Position numbers and translations under genes: made by a program
Notes under the pieces: model-generated
What the model was told of the DNA's origin: nothing
Databases searched by the model: none
Seen by the model: the letters and a program-made list of their open reading frames with translations, nothing else
Shown here: one piece after another, positions 7,347 through 14,486 of the stretch
Position numbering within the stretch: position 1 is the stretch's first letter
Layout: each line of letters begins with the position of its first letter
NCBI GenBank assembly: GCA_041920505.1
Contig: JBHGXV010000006.1
Coordinates: 1 to 18,966 of the forward strand
DNA length: 18,966 nucleotides
Direction of reading: 5' to 3'
From: JBHGXV01 sp041920505
GTDB taxonomy: Bacteria; Bacillota; Bacilli; Brevibacillales; Brevibacillaceae

Positions 7347-7378
7347 CCGAGAACTGCTTCGGTTCCTCGGATTTTCTT
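7347..7378 (+). terminator. Probable terminator after the GyrI-like gene
   Basis: CCGAGAAC pairs with GTTCCTCGG around a short loop, with one bulged base, followed by ATTTTCTT. It lies about 30 bases past the stop. The remaining bases to 7515 hold nothing I can assign. Confidence 0.4.
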
Positions 7379-7515
7379 AATTGAACTATCGGGGATCGGC
7401 CATGATTGGTAGGGACAGTTGATATACTTCTTAACTAACGGGCAGGGTGGAGGAGCTTTGCCCTAAAGAAATAATTACATGATATGTTTATATAAAAAAG
7501 AGGCCTGGTGATCGA

Positions 7516-8313
7516 ATGTCTTTAGGTAAACTAATTGGCAGGGGTAATACAGCAGAAATATTTGATTTAAATGATAAAGAAGTAGTAAAGCTGTTTTATG
7601 AGAGTATCCCTTTTGAATTTATTAATAAAGAATACGAAACGAGTAGAAAAATTAGTGAACTGGGCATCCCATCTCCATATGTGGTAGAGTTGACGCAAAT
7701 TGATAATAGATGTGGCATTATCTATGAAAAAGTAATTGGCAGAAATTTCACACAAATTTTATCTAGCTAACCGTTCTTACTCAAAAAGAATGCCCATTTA
7801 TTCTCGGCTATACAAGCCTCATTTCACAGAATCAAAGCAGATCATCTTCCTTCTCAAAAAGAATACTTATCTCGGAACATTAACGGAACCAATCTGTTAA
7901 GTAGGGAAGAAAAGGAGCATATTCTAAAGTATTTAGATCAGTTGCCAAATGGAAACAAAGTTTGTCATGGGGATTATCATAGTGACAATATTATTTTAGT
8001 AGAGGGGGAGCCGAAGGTACTTGATTGGACGACTGGCACTTCCGGAAACCCATGCGGAGATGTAGCTAGAACCTTGATGATTTTATGGCACTCTCATCTT
8101 CCACCCAATATGCCGAAAACAACTCAATTCTTAATCCAGATCATTAGACAAGTTTTTGCGAAACTTTATTTGAACTCTTATATCAAGATAACCGACACTT
8201 CCGTAGAAAACATTAATAAGTGGTTCTTACCTGTGATGGCGGCAAGGCTGGTTGAGAGGATACCTGAATCTGAAAAGAAGGTTCTTTTGAAAAAAGTAAG
8301 AACAATGTTATGA
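7516..8313 (+). pseudogene. Aminoglycoside phosphotransferase-like kinase, inactivated by one nonsense codon
   Basis: One frame runs from ATG 7516 to TGA 8313, with a single TAA at 7768-7770 after FTQILSS. Without it the product would be 265 residues, a normal length for APH/choline-kinase-like enzymes. The N-lobe has a glycine-rich LIGRGNTAEIF loop and VVKLFYE with the ATP-binding lysine. The C-lobe has the catalytic loop HGDYHSDNI and the metal-binding VLDW. Such kinases phosphorylate antibiotics or small metabolites. The frame after the stop is perfectly open (AHLFSAIQASFHRIKADHLP and on), so a single substitution, for example AAA to TAA, explains the damage. An ATG at 7942 could restart a C-lobe fragment but would lack the ATP-binding lobe. 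Loss is probably recent. Confidence 0.75.
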
Positions 8314-8340
8314 AGAACCAGATATGGAATCAAAGAGATC

Positions 8341-8564
8341 CGGATGATCATACCGCCTGCGATCATCAAGGTCATCCGCCCGATCCTGCGCTGGAAGATG
8401 ACGATCACAATCCCTGCGAGTAGCCCAAGTATCCCGATCACGAGCGCAAGTTCCTGGATCGTACCAAACATGGGGCGAAGCTGCTCCAGAGCTTCAGGAC
8501 TGACGCCATGTTGCCGGTGTCGGCGATGGCGGGAGTGGTCATTGTCCAGCGCTGAAGGGTCACC
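8341..8564 (-). pseudogene. Remnant of a small membrane protein (uncertain)
   Basis: On the minus strand a frame open from 8564 reads HGVSPEALEQLRPMFGTIQ, then a hydrophobic helix LALVIGILGLLAGIVIVIF, a basic QRRIGR turn, and a second hydrophobic stretch MTLMIAGGMII. It then runs antisense into the kinase relic. The two-helix layout with a basic turn resembles TrbC/VirB2-like or other small integral membrane proteins. Codon third positions are GC-rich, like the core genes. Its 3' end seems to have been cut off where the AT-rich kinase relic begins. There is no strong SD for the ATG at 8471. The plus-strand register is also partly open with good GC3 and ends at a TGA (8552-8554) just before a terminator, so the coding strand is not certain. 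Confidence 0.3.
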
Positions 8565-8583
8565 TCAACAGGTGGCCCTTTTT
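8556..8583 (+). terminator. Rho-independent terminator upstream of the ger operon
   Basis: AGGGTCACCT (8556-8565) and AGGTGGCCCT (8570-8579) form a ten-pair stem with one G-T pair and a four-base loop, followed by TTTT. It would stop plus-strand transcription entering the ger operon. Confidence 0.7.
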
Positions 8584-8652
8584 GATTGGGTGTGCCGGGG
8601 TTGGGCCAAAGAGAAGCCGATTGGCATAAAACGGCGAGGTCGGTGGAAAGGT

Positions 8653-10209
8653 ATGGATAGCCTGAGCGTGCAAGGGGGAATTGCCTTGTGGAGGAAGTGG
8701 CGCTCCAAAAGGAAAGCGGGCCTGCAACCAAAAGTGTGGAACATCCCCGCCGATCAACAGGATCGGGAAGTGTCGCCTGATCTGGAGGAGACGTTGTCCC
8801 ATCTGTCAAAGACGTGGGAGAGGTGCCACGATTTGCAGATCCGCTGCGTCAATGCGGGGGACAACCGCTTGGTCATTGTGTGGCTGGGCTCCATGGTGGA
8901 CAAACAGTTGTTGCAGGAGGGCATCGTGGAACCGCTGACCCGCGTTGATGAGCGGATCGTCTCTCAGGCACAGTTGGAAACTCTCCTCCAGGTTGGAAGC
9001 CTCCAGTGGAAAACGAGATGGCTGGATATTGACGCCTGCCTGTCCGCAGGGCAATCGGTCGTCTTCGCGGAAGGGATTGCCGGGGCGGTAGTCGTAGACC
9101 TCGTCAAAATGCCGGGCCGGCAAGTCGAGCGGCCTGTCGTCGAGTCGGCCGTCATGGGGCCGCAGGAGGCGTTCATTGAGGACATCGAACAGAACATCGG
9201 TCTGATCCGCAAACGGATCAAAAGCCCTCGCCTCAAGGTGGAAGTGGAGAACAGGGGCACGGTAACCCACACGCGTATCGCTCTCATTTACGTCGAGGGC
9301 ATCATCAAGCCCAGCATTGTTGCGGAACTGAAACAGCGGCTGGAGAACGTGAAGCTGGACGGGATCCTGGAGAGCAATTACGTAGCCGAGTTCATCTGTG
9401 ACGCCCCCCGTACCATCTTTCCCACCGTGCAAATCACAGAGCGGCCCGACGTGATCGCCTCCTCTCTCTTGCAAGGGCGCGCAGCGCTTATCGTGGAAGG
9501 TAGCCCGATGTCCCTTTTGGTGCCGACGACGCTCTTCAGCTTTTTGCAGTCGAGCGAAGACTATTACGAGAATTACCTGGTGGCCACTTTCATCCGCCTG
9601 CTTCGGCATATCCTCTTCTGGAGTTCGCTGTTGCTGCCGGCGTTGTATGTTGCGTTGTTGAGCTTTCACCAGGAGATGGTGCCGAGCCGACTCTTGTTCG
9701 CCATCGCGGCCAGCCACGAAGGGATTCCGTTTCCCACCGTTGTGGAGGTGCTGATTATGGAAATTATCTTCGAATCGCTGCGCGAGGCGGGACTTCGCTT
9801 GCCCCGGTCGATCGGGCAGTCGGTCAGTATCGTGGGCGCACTGGTGATTGGAGACGCGGCGGTGTCTGCGGGGCTGGTCTCTCCGTTGGTGGTCATGGTC
9901 GTGTCCTTGACGGGTATTGCGTCCTTTTCCGTCCCCTACTACCACCTAGGGTTGGCATCGCGCGTCCTCCGCTTTTCTTTCATCGTTGGCGCCGGGCTTT
10001 TTGGACTCTACGGCATCATCCTGATGGTGTTGATGCTCCTGATCCACCTGGCGTCGATGCGGTCGTTCGGGGTGCCGTACCTGGCGCCGATCACGCCCTT
10101 CGTCTGGTCGCAGGTGGAGGATCAGAAGGACGTGTTTTTCCGGGCACCTTTCCGGCAGGACAAAACACGTCCTCAGTTGTACGAGTCGGTCGATAAGAAG
10201 ATCCCGTAA
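8653..10209 (+). CDS. gerA-type A subunit: Spore germination protein, GerA family (receptor A subunit)
   Basis: This is a 518-residue A subunit of a Ger germinant receptor in the spore inner membrane. The A, B and C subunits together sense nutrients and trigger germination. Residues 1-310 form the soluble N-terminal part, starting with SPDLEETLSHLSKTW and including LIYVEGIIKP and the ITERPD segment. From about 315 on come the membrane helices (RHILFWSSLLLPALYVALLSF, then FPTVVEVLIMEIIFESLREAGLRLP and others). The family-typical SFGVPYLAPITPF motif lies near 470. The frame is open back to 8344, but upstream codons are antisense to another ORF and cross a terminator. ATG 8653 has GGTGG six bases before it. 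A TTG at 8686 with AAGGGGG is an alternative. It is the first gene of a four-gene operon. A CATAAAA at 8625 could be part of a sporulation-sigma -10, but no matching -35 is visible. Confidence 0.9.
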   Translation: MDSLSVQGGIALWRKWRSKRKAGLQPKVWNIPADQQDREVSPDLEETLSHLSKTWERCHDLQIRCVNAGDNRLVIVWLGSMVDKQLLQEGIVEPLTRVDERIVSQAQLETLLQVGSLQWKTRWLDIDACLSAGQSVVFAEGIAGAVVVDLVKMPGRQVERPVVESAVMGPQEAFIEDIEQNIGLIRKRIKSPRLKVEVENRGTVTHTRIALIYVEGIIKPSIVAELKQRLENVKLDGILESNYVAEFICDAPRTIFPTVQITERPDVIASSLLQGRAALIVEGSPMSLLVPTTLFSFLQSSEDYYENYLVATFIRLLRHILFWSSLLLPALYVALLSFHQEMVPSRLLFAIAASHEGIPFPTVVEVLIMEIIFESLREAGLRLPRSIGQSVSIVGALVIGDAAVSAGLVSPLVVMVVSLTGIASFSVPYYHLGLASRVLRFSFIVGAGLFGLYGIILMVLMLLIHLASMRSFGVPYLAPITPFVWSQVEDQKDVFFRAPFRQDKTRPQLYESVDKKIP

Positions 10210-10228
10210 ATGCTGGAGGGTGACAAGC

Positions 10229-11440
10229 GTGCGGATGAACAAGGTTGTTACCAGACGGGCCTTTTGTCTGATCCTGGCTGCTGTCGGATTGTTTCTCGCC
10301 GCCTGCGGGGACAAAACGGAAATTACCGACCTGACCATTGTCACCGGTTTGGGCATCGACCAGGACGGCAAGAACGTGCGGGTAACAGTTCAGGTGCGAA
10401 AAGCGGGGGAAGGGGCACAGTCAGCAGGAGGCACGGGCCAGCAAGGGGAATCTGGCAGTCAGTATATCAACCTCGCCGCCAGCGGAAAGACAGTGGAGGA
10501 GGCGGTTCAGAACTTGCGGAAAATCATTCCCCGGCGTCTTTATTTTGCGCATAACACCGTGGTCGTGTTCGGTCGCCAATTCGCCAAAAACGGCATTGAT
10601 TCCGCACTGGACTTCCTTCTAAGGAGTCGGGAGTTCCGCCGCACACAGCTTTTTTGCGTGACATCAGGTACAGCCCGGGACGTGCTGGATGCCAACGTGG
10701 GTGCGGAACAGGTAACGGCGCTGGGGTTGCAGCGGCTGCTCCTGCCGGAGGACATCGAATTTTTCGTCGTGAAAATCACGGAAATCCTCTTCTTGAACGA
10801 ACTGCTCTCCCCCTCCCACGTCCCGGTGATGACCTGGATCGACGTCAAGCGGGGACAGGCAATCCTCCAGGGAGTCGCACTGTTTCGTGGCGACAAGCTG
10901 GCGGAACTGCTTCCGACCCAACTCGCCCAATCCCTTTTTCTGCTGCGGGGGGAGACCGAGACGTACACGGTCGAGTTGCCGTGCAAACAGCCTGGCCAAA
11001 AAAGTATGTTCCGGGTACGCTTTATCCAGCGCGAGCTAAAACCTGTACGAAAGGGCGAGGACGTGTCGTTTTACGTCCGCATCCGCGGGACCGCCGAACC
11101 GATTGAGATGTGCGGCGGGAACTTTCTGAAGCCGGAGACGATCAGGGAGATGGGAAAAGATGTGAATGACGAACTGCAGCGGCAATTGCGAAAGACGGTC
11201 GTCTTTTTGCAACGGCGAAAATTGGACGGCGCGATGTTTGGATCGGCGGTGTATCGTTCTGATCCGCAATGGTGGAGGGCTCACTCCAAGGAGTGGCCAC
11301 AGATGTTCGCACGGGTGTCGGTGAGAATTGACACACAGGTCGAAGTGACCCGGCCGGGGATGACCACCACAACGCCGGAGAGCAACTACACGCCGGAACT
11401 GTTTCCGCCCAAGTCCGTGCCAGGAGGGAATCAACCGTGA
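10229..11440 (+). CDS. gerC-type C subunit: Spore germination lipoprotein, Ger(x)C family (receptor C subunit)
   Basis: The 403-residue product is the C subunit of the receptor, a lipoprotein attached to the outer face of the spore inner membrane. A basic start and hydrophobic run end in lipobox LAAC with the cysteine at residue 26. Then comes the family opening EITDLTIVTGLGIDQDG. Other typical elements are GKTVEEAVQNLRKIIPRRLYFAHNTVVVFG, the RSREFRRTQLFCVTSG region, and a C-terminal helix-strand domain near VNDELQRQLRKTVVFLQRRKLD. GTG 10229 is preferred, with GGAGGG eight bases upstream. The GTG at 10220 overlaps that SD, and an ATG lies at 10235. It begins 19 bases after the A-subunit stop. 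Its stop overlaps the next start (GTGA). Placing C before B differs from the classical A-B-C order. Confidence 0.9.
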   Translation: MRMNKVVTRRAFCLILAAVGLFLAACGDKTEITDLTIVTGLGIDQDGKNVRVTVQVRKAGEGAQSAGGTGQQGESGSQYINLAASGKTVEEAVQNLRKIIPRRLYFAHNTVVVFGRQFAKNGIDSALDFLLRSREFRRTQLFCVTSGTARDVLDANVGAEQVTALGLQRLLLPEDIEFFVVKITEILFLNELLSPSHVPVMTWIDVKRGQAILQGVALFRGDKLAELLPTQLAQSLFLLRGETETYTVELPCKQPGQKSMFRVRFIQRELKPVRKGEDVSFYVRIRGTAEPIEMCGGNFLKPETIREMGKDVNDELQRQLRKTVVFLQRRKLDGAMFGSAVYRSDPQWWRAHSKEWPQMFARVSVRIDTQVEVTRPGMTTTTPESNYTPELFPPKSVPGGNQP

Positions 11441-11664
11441 TTTTTGGGATCGTGCTGTTCTTTGCCGCAGGGGCAGCCGTGGAAGGGTACTTCTCCTGGA
11501 AAAATAAGGAACGTCGCGAATTAGGGGTATCGCTGGGACTGGTTGCTGCGGGCGTTCTGTTTGCTGCCTTATACTATACGGGTGCAAGCGAACGGATCTA
11601 CCCTTTGGGGATCCTTGAGCGTTTGTTTCGGCCATTTACGGAATGGTTGTACGACTCACTGTAG
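11437..11664 (+). CDS. Small two-helix membrane protein of the ger operon (D-subunit-like)
   Basis: This is a 75-residue protein. Helix 1 is MIFGIVLFFAAGAAVEGYF, a charged WKNKERRELG loop follows, and helix 2 is VSLGLVAAGVLFAALYY. A C-terminal amphipathic FRPFTEWLYDSL ends it. Start GTG overlaps the C-subunit stop as GTGA, with AGGAGGG about nine bases before it, so the two are translationally coupled. Some Bacillus receptors (for example GerU/GerV types) have a small fourth D subunit with two transmembrane helices that modulates the response. Position and topology fit that class, but I see no diagnostic sequence motif, so function is inferred from operon membership. Confidence 0.7.
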   Translation: MIFGIVLFFAAGAAVEGYFSWKNKERRELGVSLGLVAAGVLFAALYYTGASERIYPLGILERLFRPFTEWLYDSL

Positions 11665-11673
11665 GGGGATGGC

Positions 11674-12813
11674 ATGTACGAACAAATATCCCGATTGCAA
11701 TTCTTCTTTCTGATGTTCTGGCTCGTCATCGGGGATGGAATTTTGATGATACCGTTGACCATCGGGCAGTTTATCATCCACGATTCTTGGATGGTGGGGC
11801 CGATTTTTATTCTGGGGGCGTTTGCTGTCTCCGTGGTCGTCCATATCTTCGTCCGCGTCTTTCCCGGAGAGAATCTGATCGACGCGTTGCAAACGGCTTT
11901 TGGTTTGTGGCTAGGCCGTGTGTTGGGGGGATGGATGCTCGTCTGGATGTTTCTCAACACCTGTCTGATTGTGCGGAAGGAGACCTTGTTTGTCACCACC
12001 AACTATTTCCCGAATACGCCGATCTACGTTCCGATCGCCGTGTTTATGGTACCGCTGATCTACGCGTTGTACAAGGGAGTGGAAGTCGTGGGGCGGCTGA
12101 CCGAGATCATTTCTCCCTGGGCCATCGCGACGACATTCGTGCTGTACCTGCTCGCCCTGCAGAACGCCCGTTTTTCCAACGTCGTGCCGGTGTTGGCGGA
12201 CGGCTTTTCCCCCGTGCTGAAAGCGTCTTTGGTTCCCTGGATGTTTGCCACGAACTTCATCCTGGCGCTCCTGATGGTGAGCAACCTGAAAGATCCCCGG
12301 AAAGTAGGAAAGGATGTGCTGATCTCCGGCATCGTGGTGGGCTTGACCGGTCTGTTCGCCGAGTTGGTGACGACGCTGGTGACCGGTATGATCAGATCGG
12401 CCACACTGTTTCCCGTTATGGAAGTGATCCGTTCCGTTCGGCTTGGCTACTTTTTGGAACGGCTCGACCCGCTGTACGTGATCACCGTCATCACCACCAT
12501 CTTTCTAAACGTGGCAGCCCTGTTCTACGCCATGCTGATTGCGCTTCAGTCGCTGTTTGGCTGCAAGAGTTACCGTTCGTTTGTGTGGAGCGGGGCGCTG
12601 GCGATCTGGACCGGAGCATTGTTTTTTCTGGAAAACAGTGGCATGCTGGTGGATTACGTCATCTATACAGCACCTGGTTATTATTTCGTGACGGCATTCG
12701 GCATTCCCGTCCTGGCCATCATCGTGCAGTTGGTCAAGAGGCGGCTGAAGCGGAACCGACCGATAGGAAGACAGCCGGCGGGAGGCAGGGGGGCGTCTGC
12801 GGCCAAACCGTAA
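11674..12813 (+). CDS. gerB-type B subunit: Spore germination permease, GerAB/Spore_permease family (receptor B subunit)
   Basis: This 379-residue, highly hydrophobic protein has about ten membrane helices. The N-terminal ISRLQFFFLMFWLVIGDGILMIP matches the first unwound helix of the APC-fold spore permeases. The RVFPGENLIDAL segment follows in its usual place. The B subunit is thought to bind the germinant (amino acid or other nutrient) and signals to A and C. ATG 11674 follows GGGGGATGGC, nine bases past the stop of the small gene. The C-terminus is a basic cytoplasmic tail (VKRRLKRNRP and on). It is the last gene of the operon and is convergent with Mn catalase. Confidence 0.9.
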   Translation: MYEQISRLQFFFLMFWLVIGDGILMIPLTIGQFIIHDSWMVGPIFILGAFAVSVVVHIFVRVFPGENLIDALQTAFGLWLGRVLGGWMLVWMFLNTCLIVRKETLFVTTNYFPNTPIYVPIAVFMVPLIYALYKGVEVVGRLTEIISPWAIATTFVLYLLALQNARFSNVVPVLADGFSPVLKASLVPWMFATNFILALLMVSNLKDPRKVGKDVLISGIVVGLTGLFAELVTTLVTGMIRSATLFPVMEVIRSVRLGYFLERLDPLYVITVITTIFLNVAALFYAMLIALQSLFGCKSYRSFVWSGALAIWTGALFFLENSGMLVDYVIYTAPGYYFVTAFGIPVLAIIVQLVKRRLKRNRPIGRQPAGGRGASAAKP

Positions 12814-12829
12814 GCCTGGGAAAAATCAC

Positions 12830-12881
12830 GAACAGAGAAAAGATCGCCCTCTGCTCGGCAAGATAAAGAACGGGCGATCTT
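12830..12881 (-). terminator. Inverted repeat terminator between gerB and Mn catalase
   Basis: AAGATCGCCC (12840-12849) and GGGCGATCTT (12872-12881) are perfect ten-base arms with a 22-base loop. Read on the minus strand the stem runs into TTTTCTC, so it suits termination of the catalase transcript. On the plus strand there is no T run, so it may only partly serve the ger operon. Confidence 0.55.
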
Positions 12882-12890
12882 GTGACAGAT

Positions 12891-13784
12891 TTAGCAATCC
12901 GCCCCCGCCAACCTTCTTGCGATCTCCATAAACTGGTCGGCTGAAATGCCAGGCGCGAATTCCTCGGGCAAATCATCCAGATTCGGAATGGGGCCTCCCT
13001 CCGGTGTACCAACAACCACCTCCAGTTCTTGGCCGCTAAGCGGATTGGTCCCTTTCCAGATCAGCCCGATGTCCCTGTAGTCCGTCTCACTCCATGTATA
13101 CAGAATGTTGCCGATGCCTTGTGCTTCATACTTGCGGGCATAATCAAACCTCGTATTATCCAGATTGGGGATGGGAAGCATCTTGGTTAGATCGGCACCC
13201 GTGATGATTTCGATCGCTTTTGCATAGGCAAGAATATGAGCGCCGCCACGTACAAGCAAATAGCCGATCAATTCTCGCGCAACCGGATGATCGGTCATTT
13301 CATAGACACGCATCTTATGGGTGCGAGCACCGACTTCCAGAAAAAAGTTATGCAACAAATCGAGCACCAGATTACCGCTGTTGAAGACATAATCGCCGGT
13401 CCACGATTTTCCCATGGAATCCCCGGGAAGTGCTGTTTGGGCGGTGGCGATAAACTGGTAGGTATTCCTTTTGTTTAACCCGTTTTGGAGCGGAGTGATA
13501 TCCGGATCGCCCGGAAAAGTAGTCCCTGTGGTCAGCAAGTTAATCGTATTGGATACCAGTTCCACGTGCCCCACTTCTTCAGCCGTAATGCTGGCAACCA
13601 GATCATAAAACGGTTTTAGTTTCTTCTTGTTTCGAAAGTTAAACGACTGGAACAAATAGTTGTTTAACGTCGACATTTCCCCAAACCGGCCGCCCAGAAG
13701 TTCTTGAACCGCCGCCGCTGCATTCGCATCCCCATGCTCCGGGATGGGAAGCTCGATCACCAACCTGTTCACCCGCTTAAACAT
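12891..13784 (-). CDS. Manganese catalase (non-haem, spore-coat type)
   Basis: The 297-residue protein belongs to the dimanganese catalases, which disproportionate hydrogen peroxide to water and oxygen. The metal-ligand set is complete: E36 in RFGEMSTL, E70 and H73 in AEEVGHVE, E150 in FFLEVGAR and H183 in GGAHILAYAKA. Length is normal. In Bacilli several members (CotJC, YjqC) are spore-coat or sporulation proteins. GGAGGG lies shortly upstream of the ATG. It is preceded by the DUF2642 gene on the same strand with a 96-base gap and no clear terminator, so the two are probably co-transcribed. A hairpin terminator follows. Confidence 0.92.
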   Translation of the reverse strand: MFKRVNRLVIELPIPEHGDANAAAAVQELLGGRFGEMSTLNNYLFQSFNFRNKKKLKPFYDLVASITAEEVGHVELVSNTINLLTTGTTFPGDPDITPLQNGLNKRNTYQFIATAQTALPGDSMGKSWTGDYVFNSGNLVLDLLHNFFLEVGARTHKMRVYEMTDHPVARELIGYLLVRGGAHILAYAKAIEIITGADLTKMLPIPNLDNTRFDYARKYEAQGIGNILYTWSETDYRDIGLIWKGTNPLSGQELEVVVGTPEGGPIPNLDDLPEEFAPGISADQFMEIARRLAGADC

Positions 13785-13880
13785 GTTGCTCCCTCCATCA
13801 TCGTAGTAAGTCAGTCGTTACCAAAATATGTGGAGGACAGTTTGTTTCATGCAAGGGGTGATCTGCCGGGGCCACTCCGG

Positions 13881-14105
13881 TTAGGAAGAGGGCATCACCC
13901 AAACAATTTGTTGTGTGCGGATGAAGAACGGTGTGCCGCTTACCTGCACAACGACATGGTCGGGCAACACGTGAACCAATACGCCGCGGACGCTGCCTGT
14001 CACCGTCTGGACTGCGATCTGTCTGCCAATCAGACACTGCAAGGTGTGATAAACATACAATTCGACATGACTTGCCATACCCGGCATTTCACCGTACATC
14101 TGCAT
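13881..14105 (-). CDS. DUF2642 domain protein
   Basis: This is a small protein of 74 residues. The core LIGRQIAVQTVTGSVRGVL, followed by DHVVVQVSGTPFFIRTQQIVW, is the strand-rich, SH3/Sm-like pattern of DUF2642 (YuzF-like) proteins found in spore formers, several of them with sporulation-dependent expression. ATG 14105 is chosen because AAAGGAG lies ten bases before it. A longer frame to 14135 would contain that SD. It sits upstream of Mn catalase on the same strand. Its biochemical role is not known to me. Confidence 0.7.
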   Translation of the reverse strand: MQMYGEMPGMASHVELYVYHTLQCLIGRQIAVQTVTGSVRGVLVHVLPDHVVVQVSGTPFFIRTQQIVWVMPSS

Positions 14106-14139
14106 GACGCACAACTCCTTTTTGGATCTGATCACGCTG

Positions 14140-14148
14140 TAGTATATG
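14140..14148 (-). promoter_or_regulatory. Possible mother-cell (sigma-E/sigma-K-like) -10 element
   Basis: Minus strand CATATACTA, about 35 bases before the DUF2642 start, fits the sigma-K -10 pattern CATAnnnTA and partly sigma-E CATACAnT. The -35 match is poor in both cases. It would fit a sporulation role for the DUF2642/catalase pair. Confidence 0.25.
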
Positions 14149-14212
14149 AATGAACAGGGGAGTTGGGTATTTGTCCCATGCGAAGAGGGGAAACGGGCCG
14201 AAAATCCCTATA

Positions 14213-14241
14213 TTGACATCGGAATAAAAGGAATGTATCAT
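14213..14241 (+). promoter_or_regulatory. Sigma-A promoter of the SAM-riboswitch operon
   Basis: TTGACA (14213-14218), 17-base spacer, TATCAT (14236-14241). It lies about 38 bases before the S-box aptamer. Confidence 0.75.
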
Positions 14242-14279
14242 TCATGGTAACAACAGTCACAACAACAGGTACATATGGA

Positions 14280-14399
14280 CTCTTATCAAGAGCTGGCTGA
14301 GGGACTGGCCCGATGAAGCCCGGCAACCTAACGTGCGAGCGTCATGCCGCACGTCAAGGTGCTAACTCCTGCAGGTGGACACTACCTGAGAGATAAGAG
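14280..14399 (+). ncRNA. SAM-I (S-box) riboswitch aptamer
   Basis: The P1 arms CTCTTATC (14280-14287) and GATAAGAG (14392-14399) are perfectly complementary. Between them lie the conserved GAGxTGGCTGAGGGACTGGCCC, the GATGAAGCCCGGCAACC kink-turn and pseudoknot core, and a variable P3 ACGTGCGAGCGTCATGCCGCACGT. The P4 element AAGGTGCTAACTCCTGCAGG comes before P1 closes. When S-adenosylmethionine is bound, P1 is stable and the downstream terminator forms; without SAM an antiterminator uses the P1 3' arm. It controls the ABC transporter that follows. Confidence 0.95.
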
Positions 14400-14417
14400 G
14401 CGCTTCCGGTGATCCGA

Positions 14418-14447
14418 GCCTCTTTCTCCGCGAAAGAGGCTTTTTTC
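14418..14447 (+). terminator. Riboswitch expression-platform terminator
   Basis: GCCTCTTT pairs with AAAGAGGC around CTCCGCG and is followed by TTTTTT (14441-14446). The CCTCTTT arm can alternatively pair with AAGAGG of the P1 3' strand, which gives the antiterminator. Confidence 0.85.
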
Positions 14448-14486
14448 TATGGATTTCACATACATAAGCCAAGGGGGAAACAGAAG

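Noticed and set aside
8344..8652. N-terminal extension of the GerA-family frame
   Set aside because: The frame is open to ATG 8344, but it passes through a terminator (8556-8583) and is antisense to a better membrane-protein frame. GerA proteins normally begin near the ATG at 8653.
8600..8652. Sigma-G promoter for the ger operon
   Set aside because: Only a CATAAAA -10-like element at 8625 is present. No -35 fits at 17-18 bases, so it is not listed as a feature.
8806..9945. Long minus-strand ORF of 379 codons opposite gerA
   Set aside because: It is rich in R, H, Q and D in antisense register to a clear GerA coding frame, the usual shadow in GC-rich DNA. It has no domain and no SD.
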